Positions 17,826 to 26,788 of a stretch of 64,000 nucleotides of DNA are shown in pieces. Both the position numbers and the translations under genes were made by a program. Position 1 is the stretch's first letter; each line of letters opens with the position of its first letter. The notes beneath the pieces are model-generated. The model was given only the letters and a program-made list of their open reading frames with translations, searched no databases and was not told where the DNA came from. The stretch is from Streptomyces viridochromogenes (GTDB taxonomy: Bacteria; Actinomycetota; Actinomycetes; Streptomycetales; Streptomycetaceae), in contig NZ_LGUR01000222.1 in assembly GCF_001270495.1 (NCBI RefSeq), positions 1-64,000 of the forward strand, read 5' to 3'.

Positions 17826-18434
17826 TCACAGGCCGGCTGGATGGGCGGAGAGCCATTCGGCGTGCCGGGCGCGCATCTCGTCGCGCTCCGCGGGCGTGGT
17901 GAGGACGACGTCCGCGCCGCCGTCGTACGGATGATGGATACGACGAAGTTCCGTGTCGGTGATGAACACCTCGACGAGCGCCTCGTCGGCGACGGCGCGC
18001 AGCAGGCCATCGGCACATCCGTGCCGCCACGGCCGCCGATCTGCGTAGAGGCGCGTGTGGGTGTGCAACTCCGGATCCAGATCCAGATCCGGGTCCTCCC
18101 GGTTCGCTTCGGTCCACCAGCGGACGCCGTCGGGATGAAGTTCCTGTCGCGGTGTCGGATAGCCCGCGGGGCCGTCCTGTGTGTACGACCAGTCCATGGT
18201 CACGACGAACACGTCCAGGCCCGTGAACAGTTCGTCCAGGACCGTGTTGTAGCGCTCCAGCACGATCCCGTACTCGTCCTCGGACTCCGGATAGCGCTTC
18301 GAGCCCGGAAGACTGTGGAAGCGCACCCAGCGATCCGCGTAGGTGCCGCGAAAGGTGTGGGCGACGGGCGGGCCCGACGGCCGTCGGTCCCGCCACAGCG
18401 CTGCCAACCGCGTCGGTGTGACGCCAGTGCTCAC
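17826..18434 (-). CDS. DUF3885-like protein translationally coupled to msrA
   Basis: 202-residue soluble protein starting at GTG 18434, whose start codon overlaps the msrA stop as GTGA, so it is translated together with msrA. It resembles DUF3885: [20 protein letters not shown], then [10 protein letters not shown], a predicted alpha/beta fold, and many Trp/Tyr/His. Upstream sequence in the same frame is the antisense-like shadow of msrA and is not coding. No catalytic motif can be named. In the family it is often a lone cytosolic protein; pairing with methionine sulfoxide reductase suggests, but does not show, a stress role. Confidence 0.78.
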   Translation of the reverse strand: MSTGVTPTRLAALWRDRRPSGPPVAHTFRGTYADRWVRFHSLPGSKRYPESEDEYGIVLERYNTVLDELFTGLDVFVVTMDWSYTQDGPAGYPTPRQELHPDGVRWWTEANREDPDLDLDPELHTHTRLYADRRPWRHGCADGLLRAVADEALVEVFITDTELRRIHHPYDGGADVVLTTPAERDEMRARHAEWLSAHPAGL

Positions 18435-19096
18435 CCGTCGGCCTCGGCGACACCGATCGGGCAGGAGACGCCGGTGCCGCCGATCCCGCAGTATCCCGCC
18501 GGGTTCTTGTCGAGGTACTGCTGGTGATACCCCTCCGCCGGGTAGAAGGTCCGCCCCTCCGCCGGCAGGATCTCCGTGGTGATCGTGCCGTACCCCGAGC
18601 CCGTCAGGACCTTCTGGTACGACTCCCGGGACGCCTCGGCCGCCTTCGCCTGTTCCGGGGTGTGCGGGTAGATCGCCGAGCGGTACTGCGTGCCGACGTC
18701 GTTGCCCTGGCGGAAGCCCTGGGTGGGGTCGTGGGCCTCCCAGAAGGTCTTCAGGAGACGCTCGTACGAGATCACGCTCGGGTCGAAGACCACGCGGACG
18801 ACCTCCGTGTGGCCGGTCAGGCCCGAGCAGACCTCCTCGTAGGTGGGGTGCTCGGTGTGGCCGCCCTGGTAGCCGACCAAGGTCGTCCACACGCCCGCCG
18901 GGAGCTGCCAGAACTTGCGCTCGGCGCCCCAGAAGCAGCCCAGCCCGAAGTCGGCGACCTCCAGGCCCTCCGGGTAGGGGCCGAGGAGCGGGTTGCCGAG
19001 GACCGTGTGGCGGTCGGGGACGGAGAAGGCCGGTTCCGGACGGCCCTGAAGCGCCTGCTCGGGGGTGGGCAGGACGGGCGTACGGCCGAAGAGCAT
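18431..19096 (-). CDS. msrA: Peptide methionine sulfoxide reductase A
   Basis: Repairs oxidised methionine (S-sulfoxide) in proteins using thioredoxin. 221 residues with the catalytic GCFWG motif (Cys54) and the conserved blocks [18 protein letters not shown] and GYHQQYL. Two C-terminal cysteines (GYCGIGG and GVSCPIG) act in recycling. Start at 19096 (MLFGRTPV) follows GAGGAAGGAACC, a good ribosome site; the longer frame to 19204 is not supported. The stop overlaps the start of the downstream DUF3885-like gene. Confidence 0.96.
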   Translation of the reverse strand: MLFGRTPVLPTPEQALQGRPEPAFSVPDRHTVLGNPLLGPYPEGLEVADFGLGCFWGAERKFWQLPAGVWTTLVGYQGGHTEHPTYEEVCSGLTGHTEVVRVVFDPSVISYERLLKTFWEAHDPTQGFRQGNDVGTQYRSAIYPHTPEQAKAAEASRESYQKVLTGSGYGTITTEILPAEGRTFYPAEGYHQQYLDKNPAGYCGIGGTGVSCPIGVAEADG

Positions 19097-19251
19097 GAGG
19101 GTTCCTTCCTCGCGGGCGACACGGACCTCGCGGGCCGGGGCACAGGCTGCGGTACGGCGGCGGGGGCACTCGGGGTGCTCCCCGCCGGGCGGTACCCCCT
19201 TCAACGTACGGCCGGGCCCTCAGATTCCGCTCTGCGCCTTCGCCACCTGCG

Positions 19252-20370
19252 TCAGTGCGGCAGCGTCGCCGGGCTGCCGCCGTTGGCCTCGTAGCCCGCC
19301 ACCGCCAGCGCGCGGTAGACCGCGAACTCCGCGGCCGGGTCGGGGGAGAGCGTCCAGGGGAGGGCGCCGACGTGGCCGTCGACGTGTATCAGCTGGTTCA
19401 TGGCCTCCGCCCAGCGCTCGCCACGGACCAGGAAGAAGACCAGCAGGTGGCGTACGTGCGCCAGCATCGGGTCGTCGTGGCGGGCCGCGCCCACCGCGAA
19501 CAGCGCGCCGTGGATCGCCTTCGTCACGACCTCGCTCTGGTAGAAGCCGCTGACCAGGTTCACCTCCGGCAGGTGCTCGAAGACCGCGAAGAGCGGCATC
19601 GCGGCGAGGAGGGAGCCCTGGGGCGCGCGGGCCGCCGCCGCTTCCGCGAAGTCGTACGCCAGCTGGCGTGAGCCGTGCCACTTCTCGCACCAGTAGTGCA
19701 GGGCCGCCAGGTGTGCGCCCATGTGGGCCGGGGCCCGGTCCAGGATCTTCAGCCAGAGCTGCTCGAACTCCGGGCGGGGGTAGGCCAGTCCGCGGGCCAC
19801 CGACAGCTCGATGATGTACGGGATCGGGTCACCGGGGGCCAGCAGCGCCGCGTCCCCGCAGGCCGACTTCGCCTCCTCCATGATGATCCGGAACTCGTCC
19901 GTGCCGGGCGTCGCCGTCCGCCACGCCTGCTGGACCAGGAACTCCGCGTGGACGGCCGCCCCGCCTGCGTCCTTGGGCTGCTCGGTGCGCCACACCCGCA
20001 GCCACTGGCCGCCCGGCGACTCACTGACCCCGCCCGGCCGCCGCTGGAGCTCCAGCGACGCGGCACCGGCGAAGGCCTGCACGCGCTGCCAGCGCAGCTC
20101 GCCCTCCGTCTCGGTGCCGGCGAGCAGCTGGGACGCCGCCTTGTAGTCCTGCGTGCGCTGTACCAGGTCCAGGACGTCCAGCAGGTCCTGGTCGGGGCCG
20201 GGCATGCGGATGTCCAGCTCCTCCTGGCGTACGAAGCCGTAGTTCGCCGGGTCCGCGGCGTCCGGGTGTCCAGGCGGGACCTGCTCGATCATGGCCCGCC
20301 TGCGCCGCATGAACGGCAGCACCACGAAGCCGATCATTACCAGCGCGATCAGGACCCAGAGAATCTCCAT
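19252..20370 (-). CDS. Membrane-anchored helical-repeat protein, unknown function
   Basis: 372 residues with one N-terminal TM segment (EILWVLIALVMIGFVVLPF) followed by RRRRAM, so the long C-terminal part should be cytosolic. That part is almost all helix, with repeated patterns such as LLDVLDLVQRTQDYKAASQL and LAALHYWCEKWHGSRQLAYD, suggesting TPR-like repeats. No enzyme motif is seen. In S. coelicolor a similar protein sits between msrA and the cystathionine gene, as I remember it. Its promoter region is the repeat-rich gap at 20371-20781. Confidence 0.78.
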   Translation of the reverse strand: MEILWVLIALVMIGFVVLPFMRRRRAMIEQVPPGHPDAADPANYGFVRQEELDIRMPGPDQDLLDVLDLVQRTQDYKAASQLLAGTETEGELRWQRVQAFAGAASLELQRRPGGVSESPGGQWLRVWRTEQPKDAGGAAVHAEFLVQQAWRTATPGTDEFRIIMEEAKSACGDAALLAPGDPIPYIIELSVARGLAYPRPEFEQLWLKILDRAPAHMGAHLAALHYWCEKWHGSRQLAYDFAEAAAARAPQGSLLAAMPLFAVFEHLPEVNLVSGFYQSEVVTKAIHGALFAVGAARHDDPMLAHVRHLLVFFLVRGERWAEAMNQLIHVDGHVGALPWTLSPDPAAEFAVYRALAVAGYEANGGSPATLPH

Positions 20371-20438
20371 GCCTCCAGCGTTCCAGACGCCTCTGACAAT
20401 TGGCCAACGGGTGCCTCCGGCGGTTGGGCGGGTGGGGT

Positions 20439-20567
20439 GCCTGCGGTGGCCTGGTGCCGGTGGGTGGGGGTGCGCGTCTGCGCCTGCGGCGGCTTGGTGC
20501 CGGTGGGTGGGGGTGCGCGTTTATGCCTGCGGCGCCTGTGCGGGTCCGGTGGGGGTTCGCGTAGCGC
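20439..20567 (+). repeat. 43-bp tandem repeat, three copies
   Basis: Units begin GCCTGCGG at 20439, 20482 and 20525, exactly 43 bases apart. Units 1 and 2 share the block GGTGCCGGTGGGTGGGGGTG then CGCGT. Unit 3 is degenerate. It lies in the 411-base gap between two divergent genes; no gene is seen in this stretch. Confidence 0.75.
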
Positions 20568-20588
20568 CTGAGGGTTTCGTTGTGGGGC

Positions 20589-20696
20589 GGGGCCGCGTCG
20601 GGGGGTGTCCGTCCTCGGTCCGGTGGTGGGCCTTGCGCCAGAGGTGCTGTTTCTTGACACCGGACTCTGCGGGCGGACACCCCCCGACGCGGCCCC
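20589..20696. repeat. 23-bp perfect inverted repeat upstream of metB
   Basis: The left arm at 20589-20611 (GGGGCCGCGTCGGGGGGTGT then CCG) is perfectly complementary to 20674-20696. The 62-base interior holds a second partial stem (TCCGGTG with CACCGGA). It ends about 85 bases before the cystathionine gene. It may be a terminator-like structure, a regulatory RNA fold or a small non-autonomous repeat. Confidence 0.7.
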
Positions 20697-20781
20697 TCGC
20701 CGCCGTACGCGGCTGCGGGCTCGTGGTGTGCTCTGGAGCTCCGGGCGCATCCGGCTCGTTCGCGGACTACGCTCGGGGGCC

Positions 20782-21936
20782 ATGAGCGACAGGCACATCA
20801 GTCAGCACTTCGAGACCCTCGCGATCCACGCGGGCAACACCGCCGATCCCCTCACCGGGGCGGTCGTCCCGCCGATCTACCAGGTCTCGACCTACAAGCA
20901 GGACGGCGTGGGCGGGCTGCGCGGTGGCTACGAGTACAGCCGTAGCGCCAACCCGACCAGGACCGCCCTCGAAGAGAACCTCGCCGCCCTGGAGGGTGGC
21001 CGCCGCGGGCTCGCGTTCGCGTCCGGACTGGCGGCCGAGGACTGCCTGTTGCGTACGCTGCTCAGCCCCGGCGACCACGTGGTCATCCCCAATGACGCGT
21101 ACGGCGGCACGTTCCGGCTGTTCGCGAAGGTCGTCGCACGGTGGGGGGTGGAGTGGTCGGTCGCCGACACCAGCGACGCGTCCGCCGTGCGGGCCGCCAT
21201 CACCCCGAAGACCAAGGTCGTCTGGGTGGAGACCCCCTCCAACCCGCTGCTCGGTATCACCGACATCGCCGCCGTCGCGCAGGTCGCCCGGGACGCCGGC
21301 GCGAAGCTCGTCGTCGACAACACCTTCGCCACGCCGTATCTCCAGCAGCCGCTGTCCCTCGGCGCGGACGTGGTGGTGCACTCGCTGACCAAGTACATGG
21401 GTGGTCACTCGGATGTCGTGGGTGGCGCTCTGATCGTCGGTGACTCGGACCTGGGCGACGAACTGGCCTACCACCAGAACGCGATGGGCGCGGTCGCCGG
21501 GCCCTTCGACTCCTGGCTGGTGCTGCGCGGCGCCAAGACGCTTTCGGTGCGCATGGACCGGCACAGTGAGAACGCCACGAAGATCGCCGACATGCTCACC
21601 CGGCACGCGCGCGTGACCCGCGTTCTGTACCCGGGCCTGCCCGACCACCCCGGTCACGAGGTCGCCGCCAAGCAGATGAAGTCGTTCGGCGGCATGGTCT
21701 CCTTCCAGGTCACCGGCGGTGAGGAGGCGGCTGTCGAGGTCTGCAATCGCGCCAAGGTGTTCACGCTCGGCGAGTCCCTGGGCGGTGTCGAGTCGCTCAT
21801 CGAGCACCCGGGGCGTATGACCCACGCCTCCGTGGCCGGGTCGGCTCTGGAAGTTCCCGGAGACCTCGTCCGCCTCTCCGTGGGCATCGAGAACGTCGAC
21901 GACCTCATCGAGGACCTCCAGCAGGCCCTCGGCTAG
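20782..21936 (+). CDS. metB: Cystathionine gamma-synthase/lyase (PLP transsulfuration enzyme)
   Basis: 384-residue cytosolic PLP enzyme of the Cys/Met metabolism family. Conserved features are YEYSRSANPTR, the cofactor loop and the Schiff-base lysine Lys204 in HSLTKYMGGHSD, and the C-terminal SLGGVESLIEHP. It either joins O-acyl-homoserine to cysteine (methionine synthesis) or cleaves cystathionine to cysteine (reverse transsulfuration); streptomycete members of this clade may do both, so the symbol is provisional. Start ATG 20782 matches the family N-terminus (HFETLAIHAGN); earlier in-frame starts lie in the inverted repeat. Confidence 0.9.
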   Translation: MSDRHISQHFETLAIHAGNTADPLTGAVVPPIYQVSTYKQDGVGGLRGGYEYSRSANPTRTALEENLAALEGGRRGLAFASGLAAEDCLLRTLLSPGDHVVIPNDAYGGTFRLFAKVVARWGVEWSVADTSDASAVRAAITPKTKVVWVETPSNPLLGITDIAAVAQVARDAGAKLVVDNTFATPYLQQPLSLGADVVVHSLTKYMGGHSDVVGGALIVGDSDLGDELAYHQNAMGAVAGPFDSWLVLRGAKTLSVRMDRHSENATKIADMLTRHARVTRVLYPGLPDHPGHEVAAKQMKSFGGMVSFQVTGGEEAAVEVCNRAKVFTLGESLGGVESLIEHPGRMTHASVAGSALEVPGDLVRLSVGIENVDDLIEDLQQALG

Positions 21937-21945
21937 GCCCGGGGC

Positions 21946-22194
21946 TCACCAGCCCATCAGGGGTGGAGTCGTCTCCGACGGCGGCTCCACCCACGGGCGG
22001 GCCGTCACCGCCCACACCACGAACGCCACCGTCGCGGCGAACAGCAGCAGCCACATCAGCCGTACGGCGACCCTCCTGCGGCGCAGCATGCGGCCACCGC
22101 GCCTGACGGCCTCCGCGTACAGCTCCGGCGGCACCGTCGCCGGAGCGCGCTCCATGATCTGTCGTGCGGCCGCTTCCCGTTGGGGGCGGTTCAC
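21946..22194 (-). CDS. Small membrane protein coupled to sigma-like gene
   Basis: 82 residues starting at GTG 22194, overlapping the stop of the upstream gene as GTGA. A cytosolic N-terminal half rich in Arg and Ala precedes one TM segment (MWLLLFAATVAFVVWAV) and a short Pro/Glu tail outside. The position directly after a sigma-like gene and the topology are those of a very small anti-sigma-like membrane partner, but no zinc-binding HxxxCxxC motif is present. Function is inferred from context only. Confidence 0.7.
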   Translation of the reverse strand: MNRPQREAAARQIMERAPATVPPELYAEAVRRGGRMLRRRRVAVRLMWLLLFAATVAFVVWAVTARPWVEPPSETTPPLMGW

Positions 22195-22703
22195 GGCGAC
22201 ACCGCCTTCGCGTCCAGCACGGCCGGCGTGGCCCGCCTCGGCGGATGCAGCAGTGTTGCCGTCGCCCGGTCGCAGATCGTGTGGACGCGCTCCAGGGGCA
22301 GACCGAGCAGGGCCGCGGCCTGTTCCTCGGCGACCCCCTCGTACAGCCGCAGGACCAGGATCAGGCGTTCCTGCGGGGAGAGGCGGGCGAGCGGGCTGGC
22401 GGGGTGGGGGCGGGACCGGCCGAGGGCGCCCAAGCCGCCGTACTGGTGCCAGGCGGCCCGGGAGAAGCGGGTGGCCAGGTACGCGCGGGCGCGGTCGTAC
22501 GGGTCCTCGCCGCGCAGCCGGTCCCAGCACGCGTACGTGTGCGCGAGGGACAGGGTCAGCAGGCGCCGCGCGCGCGGGTTGTCGTCCGGCGGCTCCGCGG
22601 TGAGCAGCGTGGCGGCATGCAGCAGTCGCCCTGCCGCGCCCGCGACGAACGCCTCGAACTCCCGGGCCCGGCGGGCGTCCTGGGCCACACGCCGTCGTTC
22701 CAC
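22191..22703 (-). CDS. Degenerate ECF-sigma-like protein
   Basis: 170 residues. The N-terminal part (about 12-90) resembles sigma region 2 of SigE-type ECF factors (EFEAFVAGAAGRLLHAATLL, then LSLAHTYACWDRL), but the acidic core-binding and -10 recognition residues are not clear. Residues about 108-155 (LSPQERLILVLRLYEGVAEE then QAAALLGLP) look like region 4, the -35-binding helix-turn-helix. Start GTG 22703 follows GGAGGGG. Coupled to a small membrane protein. It may be a true but divergent sigma factor, or a sigma-derived regulator. Confidence 0.72.
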   Translation of the reverse strand: MERRRVAQDARRAREFEAFVAGAAGRLLHAATLLTAEPPDDNPRARRLLTLSLAHTYACWDRLRGEDPYDRARAYLATRFSRAAWHQYGGLGALGRSRPHPASPLARLSPQERLILVLRLYEGVAEEQAAALLGLPLERVHTICDRATATLLHPPRRATPAVLDAKAVSP

Positions 22704-22902
22704 CGTCCCCTCCTGCCTGAGCGCGCCCCCTGATGAACGCGTCGGTCGCGCACGAGAGGGGACCCGGTTTCATAGGAGGCCAGCGGAGGCCCGGGGTCAA
22801 GAGCCGGGAGCGGATCGCGCGGCCGGGCGTGGGTTCCGGCATTCGAGCCCGGTCGGGGCCGGGGGGGGCTGGGGGCGGCAGCCTCAGGGAGAGCCCCGTC
22901 CC

Positions 22903-23427
22903 TCAGGACGCCGCCGGTGTCTCGGCGCCCGAGATTCCCTGCGCCGCCATCCGTGCGGAGAGCGCCGTGTTGAAGCGGGTGAGGAGCGTGCAGAACGCCT
23001 CACGCTCCTCCGGCTCCCAGTCGTGCGTCAGCTCGGCCATCAACTGGCGTCGGGACGAGCGCACTTCCTCCAGTCGCGACTGCCCGCGCGGGGACAGCTG
23101 GAGCACCACCGCCCGCCCGTCCTCGGGGTGCGAGGTGCGCTTGACGAGCCCCGTGTCGACGAGCGGTGCCACCTGCCGGGTGACCGTCGACGAGTCGATC
23201 CCCATGCTCGCGGCGAGCGCCTTGACGCCCATGGGGCCTTCCTTGTCGAGGCGGTTGAGCAGCAGGTATGCGGCGCGGTCCATGGAGTTGCGCACCTGAC
23301 CCACGCCGCCGAGCCGGGTCTGTTCGGCACGCCGGGCGAAGACCGCCACCTCGTGTTGCAGCGTGTCGAGGAGACCGCTGTCGGCGACGGTCGTCATGTC
23401 CATCGACATTTCAGGTGTTGTGGGCAT
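22903..23427 (-). CDS. MarR-family transcriptional regulator
   Basis: 174-residue winged-helix repressor. The DNA-binding region is at about 60-115 (VKALAASMGIDSSTVTRQVA, then the wing HPEDGRAVVLQLSPRG), flanked by dimerisation helices at both ends. It is divergent from threonine dehydratase across 145 bases, so it may control itself and that gene, but I see no clear palindrome there. Start may be 23427 or the internal MSMDM a few codons later. Ligand unknown. Confidence 0.88.
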   Translation of the reverse strand: MPTTPEMSMDMTTVADSGLLDTLQHEVAVFARRAEQTRLGGVGQVRNSMDRAAYLLLNRLDKEGPMGVKALAASMGIDSSTVTRQVAPLVDTGLVKRTSHPEDGRAVVLQLSPRGQSRLEEVRSSRRQLMAELTHDWEPEEREAFCTLLTRFNTALSARMAAQGISGAETPAAS

Positions 23428-23572
23428 GGCCGGAGGCTCACTTCATGAAGGGGGTGCTGGGTTGGGGGACAGGGTACGCGGCCCGGACGCGGGGTGTACC
23501 GGCGCTGCGCAAACCCATCTCGGTGCTTGGTCACAACAGGGCCTTGCGCCTGTGAACTGCGAGACTTGTGTC

Positions 23573-24802
23573 ATGAGCTACAGCACGGCTGACTCCTTGC
23601 CTCCCGTCACGCTCGACGACGTACGGGGCGCCCAGAAGATGCTGACGGGCGTGGCGCGGGTGACGGCGATGGAGGGCAGCAGGCACCTGTCCCAGCTGGT
23701 GGGCGCGCCGGTGCACTTCAAGTGCGAGAACCTCCAGCGGACGGGATCGTTCAAGCTGCGCGGCGCGTATGTGCGGATCGCCGGGCTGCTGCCGGAGGAG
23801 CGGGCCGCGGGGGTCGTGGCCGCCAGTGCCGGCAATCACGCGCAGGGCGTCGCGCTGGCGTCGTCGCTGCTCGGCGTGGGCTCGACCGTGTTCATGCCGA
23901 AGGGCGCCCCGCTGCCGAAGATCAGCGCCACCAGGGACTACGGGGCCGAGGTGCGGCTGCATGGTCAGGTGGTCGACGAGACGCTCGCCGCGGCCCAGGA
24001 GTACGCCGCCGAGACGGGCGCGGTGTTCATCCACCCCTTCGACCACCCCGACATCATCGCCGGCCAGGGCACCGTCGGCCTGGAGATCCTGGAGCAGTGC
24101 CCGGAGGTGCGGACGATCGTCGTCGGCATCGGTGGGGGAGGGCTCGCGGCGGGTATCGCGATGGCGGTGAAGACGCTGCGGCCCGACGTGCGGATCGTGG
24201 GTGTGCAGGCGGCGGGCGCCGCGGCGTACCCGCCCTCACTGGCGGCCGGGCACCCGGTCGCGGTCGACAACCCGGTGACGATGGCCGACGGGATCAAGGT
24301 CGGCCGGCCCGGTGACGTGCCGTTCCGGATCATCGGGGACCTGGTGGACGAGGTCCGCACGGTCACCGAGGACGAGCTGGCCACGGCCCTGCTGCTGTGC
24401 CTGGAGCGGGCCAAGCTGGTCGTCGAACCGGCCGGGGCGAGCCCCGTCGCGGCGCTGCTGAGCGACCCGGGATCCTTCGAGGGGCCGGTCGTCGCGGTGC
24501 TGTCCGGCGGCAACGTCGATCCGGTGCTGTTGCAGGGCGTCCTGCGGCACGGCATGGCCGCGCAGGGCCGCTACCTGGCCGTACGGCTGCGGCTGACGGA
24601 CCGGCCGGGCGCGCTCGCCACGCTTCTCGGGGTGTTGTCGGCGGTGGACGCCAACGTCCTCGATGTGAGCCATGTGCGGACCGACCCGCGGCTCGGGCTC
24701 ACGGAGGCGGAGGTCGAGCTGCACCTGGAGACGAAGGGCCGTGCGCACTGCGTCGAGGTCGGCCAGGCCCTGCGCGAGGCGGGCTACACGGTCATCGGCT
24801 GA
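23573..24802 (+). CDS. ilvA: Threonine dehydratase (threonine ammonia-lyase)
   Basis: PLP enzyme of 409 residues converting L-threonine to 2-oxobutanoate and ammonia, feeding isoleucine (and in Streptomyces also polyketide precursor) supply. The PLP lysine is Lys61 in RTGSFKLRGAY. The glycine-rich phosphate loop appears as SAGNHAQG and the catalytic-domain end as GGNVD. The C-terminal part (about 330-405, VRLRLTDRPGALATLLG) is a single ACT-type regulatory domain. This size matches the shorter single-ACT class. Start ATG 23573; the long upstream in-frame stretch overlaps the divergent MarR gene and is not coding. Confidence 0.94.
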   Translation: MSYSTADSLPPVTLDDVRGAQKMLTGVARVTAMEGSRHLSQLVGAPVHFKCENLQRTGSFKLRGAYVRIAGLLPEERAAGVVAASAGNHAQGVALASSLLGVGSTVFMPKGAPLPKISATRDYGAEVRLHGQVVDETLAAAQEYAAETGAVFIHPFDHPDIIAGQGTVGLEILEQCPEVRTIVVGIGGGGLAAGIAMAVKTLRPDVRIVGVQAAGAAAYPPSLAAGHPVAVDNPVTMADGIKVGRPGDVPFRIIGDLVDEVRTVTEDELATALLLCLERAKLVVEPAGASPVAALLSDPGSFEGPVVAVLSGGNVDPVLLQGVLRHGMAAQGRYLAVRLRLTDRPGALATLLGVLSAVDANVLDVSHVRTDPRLGLTEAEVELHLETKGRAHCVEVGQALREAGYTVIG

Positions 24803-24840
24803 GGCACGGGCTCCTCTTGTCACTCGTTCGGGCAACTCTG

Positions 24841-24869
24841 TTGAGAGACGCGATACATCGCGTTATGGT
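24841..24869 (+). promoter_or_regulatory. drrAB-type promoter with operator inside the spacer
   Basis: TTGAGA (24841-24846), a 17-base spacer and TATGGT (24864-24869) form a near-ideal promoter. The spacer is filled by the palindrome ACGCGAT-AC-ATCGCGT (24848-24863), which would let a bound repressor block RNA polymerase. Palindromes of this type serve PadR- or TetR-family repressors. No such gene lies next to the exporter, so the regulator is probably encoded elsewhere. Confidence 0.6.
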
Positions 24870-24952
24870 GTGTCTCGTGATTCCGCCTCCCAGCGGAATG
24901 AAAAGTGCAAACCTAGGCTTTCCGAAGTTTCCCCGACGACGTGGAGATTCAT

Positions 24953-25930
24953 ATGCCAGGCGCCATCTATGCCGAAGGCCTGGTGAAGACCTTCGGTGAC
25001 GTAAGGGCTCTGGACGGCGTCGACCTCGATGTTCCCGAGGGCACGGTCCTGGGCCTGCTCGGGCCGAACGGCGCGGGCAAGACGACCACCGTCCGCTGCC
25101 TGACGACCCTGCTGCGCCCCGACAGTGGCTCGGCGGTCGTCGCGGGTATCGACGTCCTCAAGCATCCCGACGCTGTGCGCCGCTCCATCGGCCTGTCCGG
25201 TCAGTTCGCGGCTGTCGACGAGTACCTCACCGGCCGCGAGAACCTTCAGATGGTCGGGCAGCTCTACCAGATGAAGGCGAAGCCGGCGAAGGCCCGAGCG
25301 GACGAACTGCTGGCGCAGTTCGACCTCGCCGACGCCGCCGATCGCCCCACGAAGACCTACTCCGGCGGCATGCGGCGCCGCCTGGACCTGGCGGCCGCCC
25401 TGGTCGTCTCCCCGCCTGTGATGTTCATGGACGAACCGACGACCGGCCTCGACCCCCGCAACCGGCAGATGCTGTGGGATGTCATAAAGCGGCTGGTCTC
25501 GGGCGGTACGACCCTGCTGCTGACCACCCAGTACCTCGAAGAGGCCGACCATCTCGCGCACGACATCGCGGTCGTCGACCACGGCCGTGTCATCGCGCAG
25601 GGCACCTCCGACCAGCTCAAGGCCCGCACCGGCGGAGAGCGCGTCGAGGTCGTGGTGCACGAACGCGACGACATCCAGCCGGCCTCAGAGGTGCTGCGCG
25701 GCTTCGGCAAGGGGGACACGACGGTCGAGGAGCACATGCGCAAACTCACCGTCCCCGTGACCGGAGGTGCCAAGCTCCTCGCCGAGGTCATCCGTGAACT
25801 CGACACCCGTGGCATCGAGATCGACGACATCGGCCTGCGCCGCCCGACCCTGGACGACGTGTTCCTGTCCCTGACGGGACACCTGGCCGAGGCCAAGGAC
25901 GAGGAGAACGGCAAGGAGGCCGTCAAATGA
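24953..25930 (+). CDS. DrrA-type ABC exporter ATPase
   Basis: 325-residue ATPase of the daunorubicin-resistance (DrrA) family, energising export of a drug or lipid-like compound by the adjacent permease. Walker A is GPNGAGKTT (Lys43), signature YSGGMRRRL, Walker B VMFMDEPTTGLD, and the C-terminal DrrA extension (about 230-315) with RRPTLDDVFL is present. Start ATG 24953 is set by GGAG at 24943-24946. The stop overlaps the permease start as ATGA. Controlled by the operator-containing promoter just upstream. Confidence 0.94.
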   Translation: MPGAIYAEGLVKTFGDVRALDGVDLDVPEGTVLGLLGPNGAGKTTTVRCLTTLLRPDSGSAVVAGIDVLKHPDAVRRSIGLSGQFAAVDEYLTGRENLQMVGQLYQMKAKPAKARADELLAQFDLADAADRPTKTYSGGMRRRLDLAAALVVSPPVMFMDEPTTGLDPRNRQMLWDVIKRLVSGGTTLLLTTQYLEEADHLAHDIAVVDHGRVIAQGTSDQLKARTGGERVEVVVHERDDIQPASEVLRGFGKGDTTVEEHMRKLTVPVTGGAKLLAEVIRELDTRGIEIDDIGLRRPTLDDVFLSLTGHLAEAKDEENGKEAVK

Positions 25931-26784
25931 GTGCCCTCACCGACGCCGTGCGGGTCGCGCCGAGCACCAACCCGGTCAGTCAGTCCTTCCGGGACTCGAT
26001 GGTCGTCGCGAAGCGCAACCTGATCCGGATGTCCCGGATCCCCGAGATGATCATCTACGGGCTCATCCAGCCGATCATGTTCGTGGTGCTGTTCACCTAC
26101 GTCTTCGGCGGATCCATGCAGATCGGAAGCAGCACCAGCGCCGTCGACTACAAGAACTTCCTGATGGCGGGCATCTTCGCGCAGACCGTCACGTTCGCCA
26201 CCGCCAGCTCCGGCGCGGGCATCGCCGACGACATGCACAAGGGGCTCATCGACCGCTTCCGCTCGCTGCCCATGGCGAGAGGCGCGGTGCTCACCGGGCG
26301 TACCTTCGCCGACCTCGTCCAGACCGCGCTGACCCTGGTCGTCCTGGCCGTGGTCGCCCTGCTGGTCGGCTGGCGCGTCGGGTCGGACGGCAGCACCGAC
26401 GCCGGCCGGGTGCTGGGGGCCTTCGGACTGCTGCTCCTGCTCGGTTACGCGTTCACCTGGATCGGCGCCCTGATCGGCATGTCCGTCCGTACGCCCGAGG
26501 CGGCCACGTCCAGCGGACTGATCTGGCTCTTCCCTGTCACCTTCATCTCGAACGCGTTCGTGGACACCAGCCATATGACCCCGTGGCTGCGGCACGTCGC
26601 CGACTGGAACCCCTTCAGCGCCACGGTCCAGGCGTGCCGTGAGCTCTTCGCCAACCCCGGGGTCTCACCCTCGGACGCCTGGCCCATGCAGCACCCGGTG
26701 TGGGCCTCACTGATCTACTCGGTCCTGATCATCCTCGTCTTCCGTACCCTGGCGGTTCGGAAGTACCGCTCCGCCACCGCATGA
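25927..26784 (+). CDS. DrrB-type ABC-2 exporter permease
   Basis: 285-residue integral membrane partner of the DrrA-type ATPase, with six predicted TM segments and the ABC-2 signature around WIGALIGMSVRTPEAATSSG. Start ATG 25927 overlaps the ATPase stop, giving translational coupling. The pair is a complete two-gene exporter. Substrate unknown: no biosynthetic genes are nearby, so a general drug or membrane-lipid role is more likely than self-resistance. Confidence 0.93.
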   Translation: MSALTDAVRVAPSTNPVSQSFRDSMVVAKRNLIRMSRIPEMIIYGLIQPIMFVVLFTYVFGGSMQIGSSTSAVDYKNFLMAGIFAQTVTFATASSGAGIADDMHKGLIDRFRSLPMARGAVLTGRTFADLVQTALTLVVLAVVALLVGWRVGSDGSTDAGRVLGAFGLLLLLGYAFTWIGALIGMSVRTPEAATSSGLIWLFPVTFISNAFVDTSHMTPWLRHVADWNPFSATVQACRELFANPGVSPSDAWPMQHPVWASLIYSVLIILVFRTLAVRKYRSATA

Positions 26785-26788
26785 CAAG

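Noticed and set aside
20589..20696. Insertion sequence ends
   Set aside because: The 23-bp arms enclose only 62 bases with no transposase and no target duplication seen.
24953..26784. Antibiotic self-resistance role for the DrrAB-type pair
   Set aside because: No biosynthetic genes nearby; such exporters are common in core streptomycete chromosomes.
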